Of a stretch of DNA of 64,000 nt, positions 26,085 to 34,825 are shown one piece after another (position 1 is the first letter of the stretch; the number at the start of each line of letters is the position of its first letter). This DNA is from Bacteroidia bacterium. GTDB lineage: Bacteria > Bacteroidota > Bacteroidia > Cytophagales > Cyclobacteriaceae. Both the position numbers and the translations under genes were made by a program. The stretch spans positions 124,001 to 188,000 of the forward strand of contig JAUILA010000001.1 of the NCBI GenBank assembly GCA_030432655.1. Direction: 5' to 3'. The notes below the pieces were generated by a model that saw only the letters and a list, made by a program, of their open reading frames with translations, was not told where the DNA came from and searched no databases.

Positions 26085-27287
26085 ATGTCAGAAAATACAA
26101 AAGAGAAACCGTTGCCCATTGTGAAGAAGGCAGCTTCACATGTTCGTGATCTGATAAAGAAAAGCCTGCCCGGCGAAATAGAGTACCACGGTATTTCCCA
26201 TACTGAGGATGTTGTTGAGGCGTGCAGATTGCTGGCGGAGAAAAAGAGACTTGATGACGGACCTATGGAGACGCTGATGCTTGCCGCCTGGTTTCACGAT
26301 ACCGGATTTATTAAGTCTGCGGATAATCACGAAGAGGAGAGCTGTAAAATTGCCGGACACTGGATGAGTGAACAGGACCTGGGCGAGGAGAAAATTAACA
26401 AGGTGAAAGAATTAATCATGTCTACCCGTGCCGGTGCAGAGATCAATGGAGAGCTCGCAGAGATTCTTCATGATGCCGATCTGTCTCACATTGGCAGAAA
26501 ACGATTTTTCCGTCGCGGTGAATTGTACAGGATTGAACTGGAACAGGCGCATGATGAAAAGTATTCTGAGCTGCAATGGGAGAAGAATCAATACGAATTT
26601 CTCGTCAATCATGATTTTCTGACTGAGGAAGCGAAGGAAGAATATGGCAAACGGCGCGTAAAGAACATTAAAAAGCAGCGCAAGAATATTCTGAAGGCCA
26701 GAAAGGTCACTACCCGGACGAAAACCGGAAAAGACTTTGGCCGTGGGATTGATACGTTGTACAGAAACAACTACCGGGCACATATAAATTTTAGTGCCAT
26801 TGCAGATGGAAAGGCAAATATGATGATCAGTATCAATACCATTCTGATATCGGTTATTGTTACCTTATCCGGGGCAAGCCTCTCCGTTTCACAGGGATTT
26901 ACCGTCGAGCGGTTTCGCTACACCATACCGATCCTGGTACTATTGGTTGGTTCACTGATCTCAGTGCTTTTTGCCGTACTTTCTGCACGTCCGAAAGTGA
27001 CCGAGCGGAAAGTAGACATGAAGGAAGTAAATGAGAACAAGATCAGTCTGCTTTATTTCGGTAATTTTCTCGGCGTGCCGAAAAATGACTTTATCGAGTA
27101 CCTGACAAAACTGAAAAAAGATCAGAAACGCTTGTATGACAGCATGTCTATTGACCTGTACAATCTTGGGATTGTCTTGAAAGAAAAATACAGGTTGCTG
27201 TCCATTTCATATAATGTATTTATGATCGGATTGTCAGTTTCCGTAGTCGCCTTTATCGTAATTTTTATCTACACAAATAATAATTAG
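26085..27287 (+). CDS. HD-domain phosphohydrolase fused to a Pycsar-effector-type membrane domain (DUF5706)
   Basis: 400 residues. Residues 25-150 are an HD domain with metal ligands His35/His39 (YHGISH), His71-Asp72 (WFHDTGF), His82 and Asp130 (LHDADLSHIG). A basic linker (about 185-215) follows. The C-terminal part has RAHINFSAIADGKANMMISIN and membrane helices at about 245-268, 285-307 and 373-397, matching the DUF5706 domain that serves as membrane effector in cyclic-pyrimidine (Pycsar) defence systems. No nucleotide cyclase gene is nearby, so whether it acts in defence or in general nucleotide signalling is open. The next gene starts at its stop codon. Confidence 0.85.
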   Translation: MSENTKEKPLPIVKKAASHVRDLIKKSLPGEIEYHGISHTEDVVEACRLLAEKKRLDDGPMETLMLAAWFHDTGFIKSADNHEEESCKIAGHWMSEQDLGEEKINKVKELIMSTRAGAEINGELAEILHDADLSHIGRKRFFRRGELYRIELEQAHDEKYSELQWEKNQYEFLVNHDFLTEEAKEEYGKRRVKNIKKQRKNILKARKVTTRTKTGKDFGRGIDTLYRNNYRAHINFSAIADGKANMMISINTILISVIVTLSGASLSVSQGFTVERFRYTIPILVLLVGSLISVLFAVLSARPKVTERKVDMKEVNENKISLLYFGNFLGVPKNDFIEYLTKLKKDQKRLYDSMSIDLYNLGIVLKEKYRLLSISYNVFMIGLSVSVVAFIVIFIYTNNN

Positions 27288-29946
27288 TCTGTACAGAAAC
27301 TATAAACCATATCACTTTGTCTTATTATTCATAATCTTTTTTCTGCCTTCCGGCTGTAAAGTATTCCATGACCCGGATAAAAGTGCATCGGTTCAGCAGC
27401 CTGTGATAAAGCGAACTGATCAGGGAGAATCAGTGGTTGTGAAAGCCGGAAGCATTTACCAGGCCGGAAAATTTAAGCGGTTTATTCTGGGCGATCATTA
27501 TCGTGATCTCTGGGATACGCCGGTTGAAGTACCGGTACTCGATATTGACAGTGTTTTCGGTGGATTTGAAATTCTGGAAAAGGGCGGGGGTATGCAGACT
27601 TATTCCCTAAAACTCAAAGCCGCTAACGGCAGGCTTTATTCACTGCGTTCCGTTCAGAAAGATCCAACTCCTGTTTTACCGAGACCATTGCAGTATTCTT
27701 TTGCTGATGATATTGTTCAGGACCAGATATCTGCCTCGCACCCATACGGCCCCTACATTCTGCCCCCACTTTACGATGCTGTGGGAATTTATCATACCAA
27801 CCCGAAACTATATTATTTACCTGATTCGCAGGAACTGGGTGAGTATCGCAAGGAATTCGGCGGGGCATTGGTGATGCTTGAAGAGGATGCGGATGAGGAT
27901 TGGTCTGATTACGAGGATTTCGGTTACACGGAGAATGCCGTCAGTACCGAAACTATGCTGGAGGATATGCGGGAAGACCAGGATAATGAAGCTGACCAGA
28001 TGAGCTTCCTTCGGCTTCGGCTGTTTGATATGTGGATTAATGACTGGGATCGACATGGCGGCCAGTTCAGGTGGGGAGAATACGAAGAAGAAGACCAGGT
28101 GAAGTACCGTCCGATTCCTGAAGATCGGGACAATATGTTCTTCAGGTTTGATGGTGTTTTTCCCTGGATCATCAGCAGAAAATGGGCCATGAGAAAATTT
28201 CAGGATTTTCAGCCGGAAACGAGGGATATCGCGGGCCTGAATCATAATGCGCGCTATGTAGACAGGCGACTTCTGACTGAGCTGGAACTCAAGGACTGGC
28301 AAACGGCCGCCAGGGATTTGCAGGAGAAACTTACCAATGAGAAAATCCGGGAAGCGGTTAAACTGATGCCGGATACCATATATGCCCGTAACGGACAGGA
28401 GCTAATTAATACGCTTGAGGCACGGAAATATAATCTCGAAAGCATGGCTCTCGAATATTACCGTATCCTGGCCGAAGAAGTGAACGTCGTCGGGACGGAT
28501 CAGAGTGAATTATTTACCGTTCACCGCGAACCTGACGGGAAAACAGAGGTAGTTGTTTATGAATCGGATGATGATGGGGCGCAGGACAGGGAGATTTACA
28601 GACGCATGTTTAATCCGGACGAGACCAGTGAAATCCGTTTATACGGACTTGGTGACCGCGATCATTTCATCATAGACGGCCATTCAGATGATGGGCCGGT
28701 GATTCGGGTGATCGGAGGTGAGGGCAAAGACTATATCCATAATACTTCCACGGTAGACGGGTGGAGCCGGAAGACGGTCTATTATGATACCGAGGCAGGA
28801 AATGATATCTCTGAAGATACTGAAGATAATTCAGCAACGAGGTTCAGCTTCACCGACAATGAACATATCCTGCGCTATGATATGGAATCCTTTAAGTACG
28901 ACCGGCTTGCGCCTGTAGCCATGGTTGGATACAATTCGGATGACAGGTTGTTTTTCGGAGCGGGGGTGTCCTGGGAAAGACACGGCTTTAACAAGCGGCC
29001 GTATGCTTCATATCAGAAACTGCTCGCCAATTTTAGTCCCAAGAGGGATGCCTGGGCTTTTGAGTATACCGGAGATTTCATTAAGGTGATCAGGTCACTC
29101 GGAGTTAACGTAAACGCCCGGGTAAGATGGCCAAATTTCTTTTCCAACTATTACGGGTATGGCAACGAAACCGATAATTCGCAGAATGATGGTTTTTATG
29201 AGGTAATGTACAATGAGGTAAAAATCTATCCTTCATTCACTCTCGATGCAAAGAATACACGCCTCACTTTCGGTCCGCAGTTGTGGCATCTTGATGCAAA
29301 ACGTGATCTGGACACTTTTGCAGGTAGTGACGAGATGTTGTCAGAAGATGCTTTTGAGGGAAATACTTATGTAGGGTTTCGTGCCACCGCCGACGTACGT
29401 ACAACGGAAAATACGATATTTCCGGAACAGGGAATATGGTGGATCACCTCTTTGGAGGTTAACGGACAAACCAATAACAGTAAATCAAAATTCAGCTCAT
29501 TTACTTCAGAACTCAGGGGCTACTATACATTTGAACTGCCAACAGAATTTATCCTGGCAGGCCGTATCGGCGGTGGTATGAACACGGGTGATTTCAATTT
29601 CTACCAGGCGCAGACAATCGGCGGGAACCGCGGATTTAATGCTGCCGGGACAGTCAGGGGACTTCCACGGAACCGTTTCAGCGGCCGGTCAGCTGTTTAC
29701 CAGAATCTTGAAGTCAGGGTACCATTCGCCAGACTTCCATTTTATTATCTGCCGCTGGAAATAGGTGCATATGCATTCATTGATAATGGCCGTGTATGGA
29801 TGGATGAAATGGAATCGCGCAAATGGCACACCTCTTTTGGCGGAGGTTTATATTTCAGACCTTTCGGATTGCTGATTACCACCCTTGGCGTTGCCCGGTC
29901 GTCAGAAGAGACTTTCTTTAATCTGAATATCGGGTTTATGTTTTAA
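27283..29946 (+). CDS. Outer membrane lipoprotein with kinase-like region and C-terminal Omp85-type barrel
   Basis: About 887 residues if read from the ATT at 27283; from 27403 (first GTG) it is 847. The upstream extension encodes a clear lipoprotein signal (FVLLFIIFFLPSGC), so the true start lies before 27301, yet no ATG, GTG or TTG exists there; ATT 27283 or CTG 27289 are candidates. N-terminal part: Gly-rich strand and LRSVQKDP, later RLFDMWINDWDRHGGQFRW and PIPEDRDNMFF, reminiscent of the catalytic loop and metal site of HipA/Fam20/CotH-type kinases. From about residue 500 the chain is an Omp85/surface-antigen barrel (TIGGNRGFNAAGTVRGLPRNRFSG) ending NLNIGFMF. Directly downstream of the HD/Pycsar-like gene. 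Confidence 0.75.
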   Translation: MSLYRNYKPYHFVLLFIIFFLPSGCKVFHDPDKSASVQQPVIKRTDQGESVVVKAGSIYQAGKFKRFILGDHYRDLWDTPVEVPVLDIDSVFGGFEILEKGGGMQTYSLKLKAANGRLYSLRSVQKDPTPVLPRPLQYSFADDIVQDQISASHPYGPYILPPLYDAVGIYHTNPKLYYLPDSQELGEYRKEFGGALVMLEEDADEDWSDYEDFGYTENAVSTETMLEDMREDQDNEADQMSFLRLRLFDMWINDWDRHGGQFRWGEYEEEDQVKYRPIPEDRDNMFFRFDGVFPWIISRKWAMRKFQDFQPETRDIAGLNHNARYVDRRLLTELELKDWQTAARDLQEKLTNEKIREAVKLMPDTIYARNGQELINTLEARKYNLESMALEYYRILAEEVNVVGTDQSELFTVHREPDGKTEVVVYESDDDGAQDREIYRRMFNPDETSEIRLYGLGDRDHFIIDGHSDDGPVIRVIGGEGKDYIHNTSTVDGWSRKTVYYDTEAGNDISEDTEDNSATRFSFTDNEHILRYDMESFKYDRLAPVAMVGYNSDDRLFFGAGVSWERHGFNKRPYASYQKLLANFSPKRDAWAFEYTGDFIKVIRSLGVNVNARVRWPNFFSNYYGYGNETDNSQNDGFYEVMYNEVKIYPSFTLDAKNTRLTFGPQLWHLDAKRDLDTFAGSDEMLSEDAFEGNTYVGFRATADVRTTENTIFPEQGIWWITSLEVNGQTNNSKSKFSSFTSELRGYYTFELPTEFILAGRIGGGMNTGDFNFYQAQTIGGNRGFNAAGTVRGLPRNRFSGRSAVYQNLEVRVPFARLPFYYLPLEIGAYAFIDNGRVWMDEMESRKWHTSFGGGLYFRPFGLLITTLGVARSSEETFFNLNIGFMF

Positions 29947-30255
29947 TCAGGCTTCCCAAACGGCCTCATTCAGAAACTCGTCAAGTTCGGTATTCGCGTT
30001 AGCACCGTATGCTGTACTGATCGTTCCCTTGGTGCCATCCACCGTTTCAATTGAATACAAAATAGACATGTCGTCCGGATTTGTATTACCTTCAAAACGG
30101 TATTCCTTGAGGATGGTAATTTCACGGGCATCGTATGATTTCCCGCTGCCCATATCCATTAATTTATTCTCCCGGTATATAAAGTCAGCCGCATAGCCCT
30201 GCGTTTTCAGATCTCTGATTACTTCGCTAAGTGTTCTTAAGTGATGATTTGTCAT
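29947..30255 (-). CDS. Small protein of the family often labelled phosphoribosylpyrophosphate synthetase (name misleading)
   Basis: 102 residues: HLRTLSEVIRDLKTQGYAADF, then EYRFEGNTNPDDMSILYSIETVDGTKGTISTAYGA. This is a short alpha/beta protein widely conserved in Bacteroidota and commonly carried in databases under a PRPP synthetase name, but it lacks the length and the PRPP-binding loop of that enzyme, so function is unknown. Its 3' end abuts the Omp85 gene stop (tail-to-tail). Confidence 0.8.
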   Translation of the reverse strand: MTNHHLRTLSEVIRDLKTQGYAADFIYRENKLMDMGSGKSYDAREITILKEYRFEGNTNPDDMSILYSIETVDGTKGTISTAYGANANTELDEFLNEAVWEA

Positions 30256-30428
30256 AGCTTTTTATTATATAACTGTACGAATCTTATGCCAGTTTCAAAA
30301 AATGGAGATATCTGAACAGCGGGTAGTTCATCCGGATTGGCTCTACAAATTTGTGTAATAATTTCCACAGGGATACAGGAGGAAATCTTGTTCCTGTTCC
30401 ATGAACCGGATTGGTATAAAATTTTCAT
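30252..30428 (-). CDS. Possible small gene upstream of the 102-residue protein
   Basis: 58 codons starting MKILYQSGSWNRNKISS; its stop overlaps the next start by 4 bp (ATGA), an arrangement typical of coupled genes in this genome. No family recognised and coding character is weak, so it may be a chance frame in the 268-bp interval between the 102-residue gene and the YtxH gene. Confidence 0.3.
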   Translation of the reverse strand: MKILYQSGSWNRNKISSCIPVEIITQICRANPDELPAVQISPFFETGIRFVQLYNKKL

Positions 30429-30523
30429 ATTAATTAATAGTCCGGTCAAAAAACCGGTATCAAAATGAGATTCAGTCTCGTATAAATAATTAGGAAGAAA
30501 GTTTTACTTAAATCATTAAAGAC

Positions 30524-30793
30524 ATGAATAACACAACAAAAGTAATTTTGGGAGTAGCAGTTGGAGCGCTTGCGGGTGCCGTAACAGGATTGTTGCTGGC
30601 TCCGGATGATGGTGCCAAAACCCGTAAGAAAATAACCAAAGAGACTGACAAACTGCGTCATTCCCTTTCAGATGCCGTCAATGAATCACTCGAAGCAGCT
30701 AAGGGTAAATATAATACCCTGCTTGATGATTGGGCGTCTTCTGGTAGAAAGTCGATCACCAAGGCTAAGAATAAAGTAAAAGCTGAATCGTAA
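30524..30793 (+). CDS. YtxH domain protein
   Basis: 89 residues. Starts with a Gly/Ala-rich membrane segment (VILGVAVGALAGAVTGLLLAP) followed by DDGAKTRKKI, the YtxH signature, and a basic amphipathic helical tail. YtxH proteins are small general-stress proteins of unknown mechanism. Followed 41 bp later by a CsbD gene. Confidence 0.88.
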   Translation: MNNTTKVILGVAVGALAGAVTGLLLAPDDGAKTRKKITKETDKLRHSLSDAVNESLEAAKGKYNTLLDDWASSGRKSITKAKNKVKAES

Positions 30794-30834
30794 GACCTGG
30801 ATCGGCTTATTGTTCACTATAAACCAAGAAAATT

Positions 30835-31020
30835 ATGACTAACGAAGAATTAAAAGGAAAGTGGAATCAAGTTAAAGGTAATCTCAAACAGGATTACGGA
30901 CAGCTCACCGATGATGACCTCACTTATTCTGAGGGTAAATTCGATGAAATGCTGGGCCGGATTCAGGAGAAAACCGGTAAAACCAAAGAACAATTGAGAG
31001 CCGAAATCTCTGAATATTAA
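30835..31020 (+). CDS. CsbD family stress protein
   Basis: 61 residues. Typical CsbD pattern: [24 protein letters not shown] then [20 protein letters not shown]. CsbD is a small sigma-B-controlled general-stress protein in Bacillus; function unknown. Pairs with the YtxH gene and is followed by a terminator. Confidence 0.93.
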   Translation: MTNEELKGKWNQVKGNLKQDYGQLTDDDLTYSEGKFDEMLGRIQEKTGKTKEQLRAEISEY

Positions 31021-31045
31021 TTCAGACTGACACTATAATAATGAT

Positions 31046-31076
31046 AACCCCTGGAGTATATCCGGGGGTTTCTTTT
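31046..31076 (+). terminator. Rho-independent terminator after csbD-like gene
   Basis: Stem AACCCCTGGA / TCCGGGGGTT (one G-T pair) with a 5-nt loop and a T-rich tail, located 25 bp after the CsbD stop and 20 bp before the MscS start. Confidence 0.82.
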
Positions 31077-31095
31077 ATCCACCGAAATTGTCAAC

Positions 31096-32001
31096 ATGAA
31101 TATCGAAATTAAAGAACCCTTAGAAAAAATCACCGGTAAGCTCGAAGAGTGGTTGAATGCCCTCATCGAGATGCTTCCTAACATGGCGGTTGCGATACTG
31201 ATTATGATCGGTTTTGTTCTGCTGGGAAAGTTCGTCAAACGGATCGTCCATAAAGCCCTGTTAAAAACCGATTCCAACAAAGCAATCAGGGATCTTCTTT
31301 GTTCCATATCCTATTACATTGTACTTGGACTCGGATTATTCTTCATACTCGATATTCTGAACCTGAAGCAGGCCGTATTATCATTGCTGGCCGGAGTGGG
31401 AGTTGTCGGACTGGCCCTGGGTTTTGCGTTTCAGGATATTGCGGCTAACCTTATTTCAGGGATTATACTTGCCGTGCGAAATCCGTTTCATGTCGGGGAT
31501 ATTATCGAGGTAAAAGATGTTATGGGGACGGTTTCCAGAACCAATCTGAGGGCAACCATTATTACTACCTTCCAGGGACAGGAAGTTTTTATTCCGAATA
31601 AGGATGTCCTTCAATCAAACATCATTAATTACAGTACACTGGGTAACCGGAGAATTGATCTTGCGGTCGGGGTTTCTTACGGGGACAACCTGGAAAAAGT
31701 AGAAGAACTTGTTCTTGAAACCATTCATTCCCTTGAAGGTGTGATTCGCAAAGATGATGTCATTTTTGACTATGTTGAATTCGGAAGCAGTTCGATCAAT
31801 TTTAATATCCGGTTCTGGATAACATATCCCGATCAACCCGGGTTTTTATCTATGAGAAATAAGGCTATCAAAAAAATAAAGCAAGCATTTGACGAAAACG
31901 ACATTACCATTCCTTTCCCAATTCGGACACTCGATTTTGGTATCAAGGGAGGTCAGAAACTTTCTGAAATGCAAATAAAAAGTGCCAACGAAAATGAATA
32001 G
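31096..32001 (+). CDS. Small-conductance mechanosensitive channel (MscS family), copy 1
   Basis: 301 residues. N-terminal membrane helices, then the pore-lining TM3 segment (LLAGVGVVGLALGFAFQDIAAN) and the beta domain (PFHVGDIIEV, GTVSRTNLRATIITT, VFIPNKDVLQ). Opens on membrane tension to release solutes on osmotic downshock. Ends 4 bp before the ATG chosen for the ArsC-like gene, so they are likely co-transcribed. Confidence 0.94.
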   Translation: MNIEIKEPLEKITGKLEEWLNALIEMLPNMAVAILIMIGFVLLGKFVKRIVHKALLKTDSNKAIRDLLCSISYYIVLGLGLFFILDILNLKQAVLSLLAGVGVVGLALGFAFQDIAANLISGIILAVRNPFHVGDIIEVKDVMGTVSRTNLRATIITTFQGQEVFIPNKDVLQSNIINYSTLGNRRIDLAVGVSYGDNLEKVEELVLETIHSLEGVIRKDDVIFDYVEFGSSSINFNIRFWITYPDQPGFLSMRNKAIKKIKQAFDENDITIPFPIRTLDFGIKGGQKLSEMQIKSANENE

Positions 32002-32005
32002 TGCT

Positions 32006-32419
32006 ATGGAAACCAAAGAAAACGAACTTAAACTCTATTATAATTCTGCGAAAAAGCGGGATCGGGAAACGCTTGGGTATGCTGAATCCCTGGATGTACG
32101 GCTCAACGACCGGGACTTGTCAAAAAATAACCTGACGCCAAGACAGTTTGCGGAACTGGCAGAAAGTCTCGGGACGGAAGTCAGAGGGCTTGTGGATGAG
32201 AATGCTGATATGTTCTTAAATGAATTAAAGGATAAGAAATTCAGCGAGGAAGAGTGGCTGAAGCTGCTTTCCAATAACCCGGATCTGGTTAAAACACCTG
32301 TGGCATTAATCGGAAAAAAAGTATATTATGTGGATTCTCCATTTAACCTGATCCCCGAAGACCTTGATATTGAAGGCGTCAAGTCGGAGAAAGGAGAGAA
32401 GTCTGAAAGCGGTGAATAG
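32006..32419 (+). CDS. ArsC/Spx-like thioredoxin-fold protein lacking the catalytic cysteine
   Basis: 137 residues from METKENELKLYYNSAKKRD; two earlier in-frame starts overlap the MscS gene. The fold matches ArsC-like reductases: YYNSAKKRDRETLGYAESL, then NLTPRQFAELAESLG, and KTPVALIGKKVYYVDSP. Where ArsC has NxxCSKSR the sequence reads NSAKKRDRE, and no cysteine is present at all, so arsenate reduction by the usual route is excluded. Located between two MscS genes, suggesting a stress-related or regulatory role. Confidence 0.78.
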   Translation: METKENELKLYYNSAKKRDRETLGYAESLDVRLNDRDLSKNNLTPRQFAELAESLGTEVRGLVDENADMFLNELKDKKFSEEEWLKLLSNNPDLVKTPVALIGKKVYYVDSPFNLIPEDLDIEGVKSEKGEKSESGE

Positions 32420-32453
32420 CGGGCTCTGACTACTACTCCGTAATAATTTCCGC

Positions 32454-33362
32454 ATGGATACAACAAAGATTGAACAGGCATTTTCAGACTTTTGGGATTC
32501 AATTCTCGCAAGGTCACCTGAAATTATTGTCGGGGTGGTTATGCTGCTGCTGTTCATTTTTATTGGGATCGCAGCCCGCAAACTGATCCGGGCAAGGCTG
32601 GGACGGCGTATTTCTGACCCACTCCTTGTTAACTTCATTGCGCGTATCACCTTCCTGCTGATTGCCCTGCTTGGTATTATTCTTTTTCTCGGGCAGGTGG
32701 GGTTGTCGGAGGCAGCAAGCGGGGTCCTTGCTGGGGCCGGGGTAGGGGCGCTGATCCTTGGATTTGCCTTCAAGGATATTGGAGAAAATTTCATTGCCGG
32801 TTTTCTGCTGGCCATATCACGACCTTTCAGCATCGGAGACATTATTCTTATAGATTCATTTACCGGTACGGTTAAGGCGATGAATTTCCGTAACACTCAC
32901 ATCCGGACGTTTGATGGAAGAGATATTTTCATTCCCAATGCCATCATGGTCAAAAATCCGCTCACCAATTTTACCAGAGACGGATTAATGCGGCATGACT
33001 TTCTGGTCGGGATCGATTATGAAGAAGATGTGACCGAAGCAATCCATGCAATCCTGGATGAGATGGAAAGCTTGCCGGATATCGTTAAAAGCAAAGAGTT
33101 AAAACCATTCGTAATTGTTAACACATTCGGGGTCAGTACAATTGATCTTAAGATCCACTTCTGGATAAACACAAAAGACTTTCTGGGATCCACCACAGTT
33201 CTAAAAAGTCAGGTTATGGAAAGTGTATTTAAGCGATTGAAAAAGGATGGGTATACGCTCCCCGCCAATATCGTGGAACTCAAAATTTATCAGGAAGGGC
33301 AACCTATTCCGTTAAAAATCTTTAAAGATGATTTTGAGAAAAAGAAATCCTCTGACAAATGA
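32454..33362 (+). CDS. Small-conductance mechanosensitive channel (MscS family), copy 2
   Basis: 302 residues. Membrane helices at about 23-45 and 63-85, pore helix GVLAGAGVGALILGFAFKDIGEN, beta domain PFSIGDIILIDSFTGTVKAMNFRNTHIRTFDGRDIFIPN. Clearly divergent from copy 1, so not a recent duplicate. Its stop overlaps the DUF2254 start by 4 bp. Confidence 0.94.
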   Translation: MDTTKIEQAFSDFWDSILARSPEIIVGVVMLLLFIFIGIAARKLIRARLGRRISDPLLVNFIARITFLLIALLGIILFLGQVGLSEAASGVLAGAGVGALILGFAFKDIGENFIAGFLLAISRPFSIGDIILIDSFTGTVKAMNFRNTHIRTFDGRDIFIPNAIMVKNPLTNFTRDGLMRHDFLVGIDYEEDVTEAIHAILDEMESLPDIVKSKELKPFVIVNTFGVSTIDLKIHFWINTKDFLGSTTVLKSQVMESVFKRLKKDGYTLPANIVELKIYQEGQPIPLKIFKDDFEKKKSSDK

Positions 33363-34687
33363 AAAAGATCAAGGATTTTATTTTCTCAACCGGCCGGTTG
33401 GTTGCCAACAGCATCGCATTCTATCCGGCCTTAATCACTTTTGCCTTTTTTCTTCTGGCGCTGGTCACTATGATGGTCGAGTACAAGGAGTACATGACCG
33501 GCCTCAGGGATTTCCTGGCCCCTGTACTTGTTAAAAACCTGGATGATGCCAGGCTGATCCTTGGTACACTCGTCGGCAGTATCATTTCCCTGATGGTCTT
33601 TAGTTTTTCCATGGTGATGATCGTTCTCAACCAGGCATCTTCCATGCTCACGCCCAGGGTCATTCCAGGATTGGTTTCAAGGAAGTCTCACCAGATCGTT
33701 CTCGGACTTTACCTGGGAACTATTATATTCTGCCTGGTCCTCATCATTAACATTCATCCCGAGGAATATGAACTCGTGGTACCGAGCATCGGAATCCTGC
33801 TGGCCATGATCTTCGGAATCACCTCCCTGTCCATGTTCATATATTTTATTGATGATATATCCAGATCGATTCAGACGGACAATATTCTCCAGGAAATCTA
33901 TAAGGATACGCGTTCTAAAATGGAGTCATCCTCGATTGAAAAAGAAAAGCTGGAGGAGGTTCCCGATACCTCGGAATGGCACGACATCCATTCCACCCGG
34001 ACCGGCTACATCAAGCAGGTGCGCCTTAACAGTCTACTGGGCCTTGCGCGTGAACATGATTTCAATATTTCATTACGGGAGAATATCGGTTTTTTCCTGG
34101 TGCAGAATTACCCGTTTCTTCAAATCAATAAGGATGTGGACAAAGAGGTCGAGCAATCTATACTGGATTGTTTTGTTCTTTATACGCAGGAACATGTAGG
34201 CGACCATTATCTGTTCGGTTTTAAACAGATTTCCGAAATTGCTGTAAAGGCGCTCAGCCCGGGAATTAATGACCCCGGCACCGCGGTCAAGGCCATTGAT
34301 CTCCTCAGTATTCTGTTTATAAAAAAGATAAATATTGAGGAGCGAAGGTACGAAAAGGATGAAGATGGGACTATCCGGCTCTGGCTTCCGGGTATCAGGC
34401 TTTCCACGTTGTTATATAATAACCTTACACCGATCAGGGAATATGGCAAAAATGATCCGACAATTATGCTCAAACTGATTGATATGATGACCAGCCTTGC
34501 CTATGCCGATATTCACGACCGGTCATACCGTCATACACTCACCAGGTTTGTTAAGAGCCTTGTCTTTTCCTGCCGAACCAATCTTGAAAATCCACTTGAC
34601 AGGGAGCAACTTAACCGATCCATTCGCCTTATTTCCAGATTGCTGGATGAGGAAATCGGAGAACTGGAGAGTGTGGTGGAGTTGTAA
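33359..34687 (+). CDS. DUF2254 integral membrane protein
   Basis: 442 residues. Four membrane helices in the first 185 residues (two around 20-40 and 70-90, two around 120-165), with the family blocks LGTLVGSIISLMVFSFSMVMIVLNQASSMLTPRV and HIGYI-like IHSTRTGYIKQV; the cytosolic half contains DHYLFGFKQISEIAVKALSPGINDPGTAV, the most conserved DUF2254 segment. Function unknown; frequent neighbour of mechanosensitive channels. Overlaps MscS copy 2 by 4 bp. Confidence 0.92.
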   Translation: MKKIKDFIFSTGRLVANSIAFYPALITFAFFLLALVTMMVEYKEYMTGLRDFLAPVLVKNLDDARLILGTLVGSIISLMVFSFSMVMIVLNQASSMLTPRVIPGLVSRKSHQIVLGLYLGTIIFCLVLIINIHPEEYELVVPSIGILLAMIFGITSLSMFIYFIDDISRSIQTDNILQEIYKDTRSKMESSSIEKEKLEEVPDTSEWHDIHSTRTGYIKQVRLNSLLGLAREHDFNISLRENIGFFLVQNYPFLQINKDVDKEVEQSILDCFVLYTQEHVGDHYLFGFKQISEIAVKALSPGINDPGTAVKAIDLLSILFIKKINIEERRYEKDEDGTIRLWLPGIRLSTLLYNNLTPIREYGKNDPTIMLKLIDMMTSLAYADIHDRSYRHTLTRFVKSLVFSCRTNLENPLDREQLNRSIRLISRLLDEEIGELESVVEL

Positions 34688-34787
34688 CATCTTGGGGAAT
34701 TTGCCGGCTTGCTTCCTGTTTCTAATTGCCTTTTCTCTGTGTAAAGCCCCTTAATACGTCTGGCACGGTATTTTTAACTGTTTTGAT

Positions 34788-34825
34788 AATACAGAAAGAC
34801 GTAAAGTGTGCTGATTTTCTGTATT
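34788..34825. repeat. 10-bp perfect inverted repeat in the DUF2254-baeRF interval
   Basis: AATACAGAAA (34788-34797) and TTTCTGTATT (34816-34825) with 18 bp between. It lies in the 268-bp gene-free stretch, 131 bp upstream of the baeRF-type gene. There is no T-run, so an operator or mRNA hairpin is likelier than a terminator. Nothing else is recognised in the interval. Confidence 0.6.

Noticed and set aside
32306-32896. 196-codon open frame on the minus strand inside the MscS copy 2 region
   Set aside because: It is the antisense of two well-supported genes (ArsC-like and MscS) and its translation has the low-complexity Ser/Arg/Ile composition of a shadow frame.
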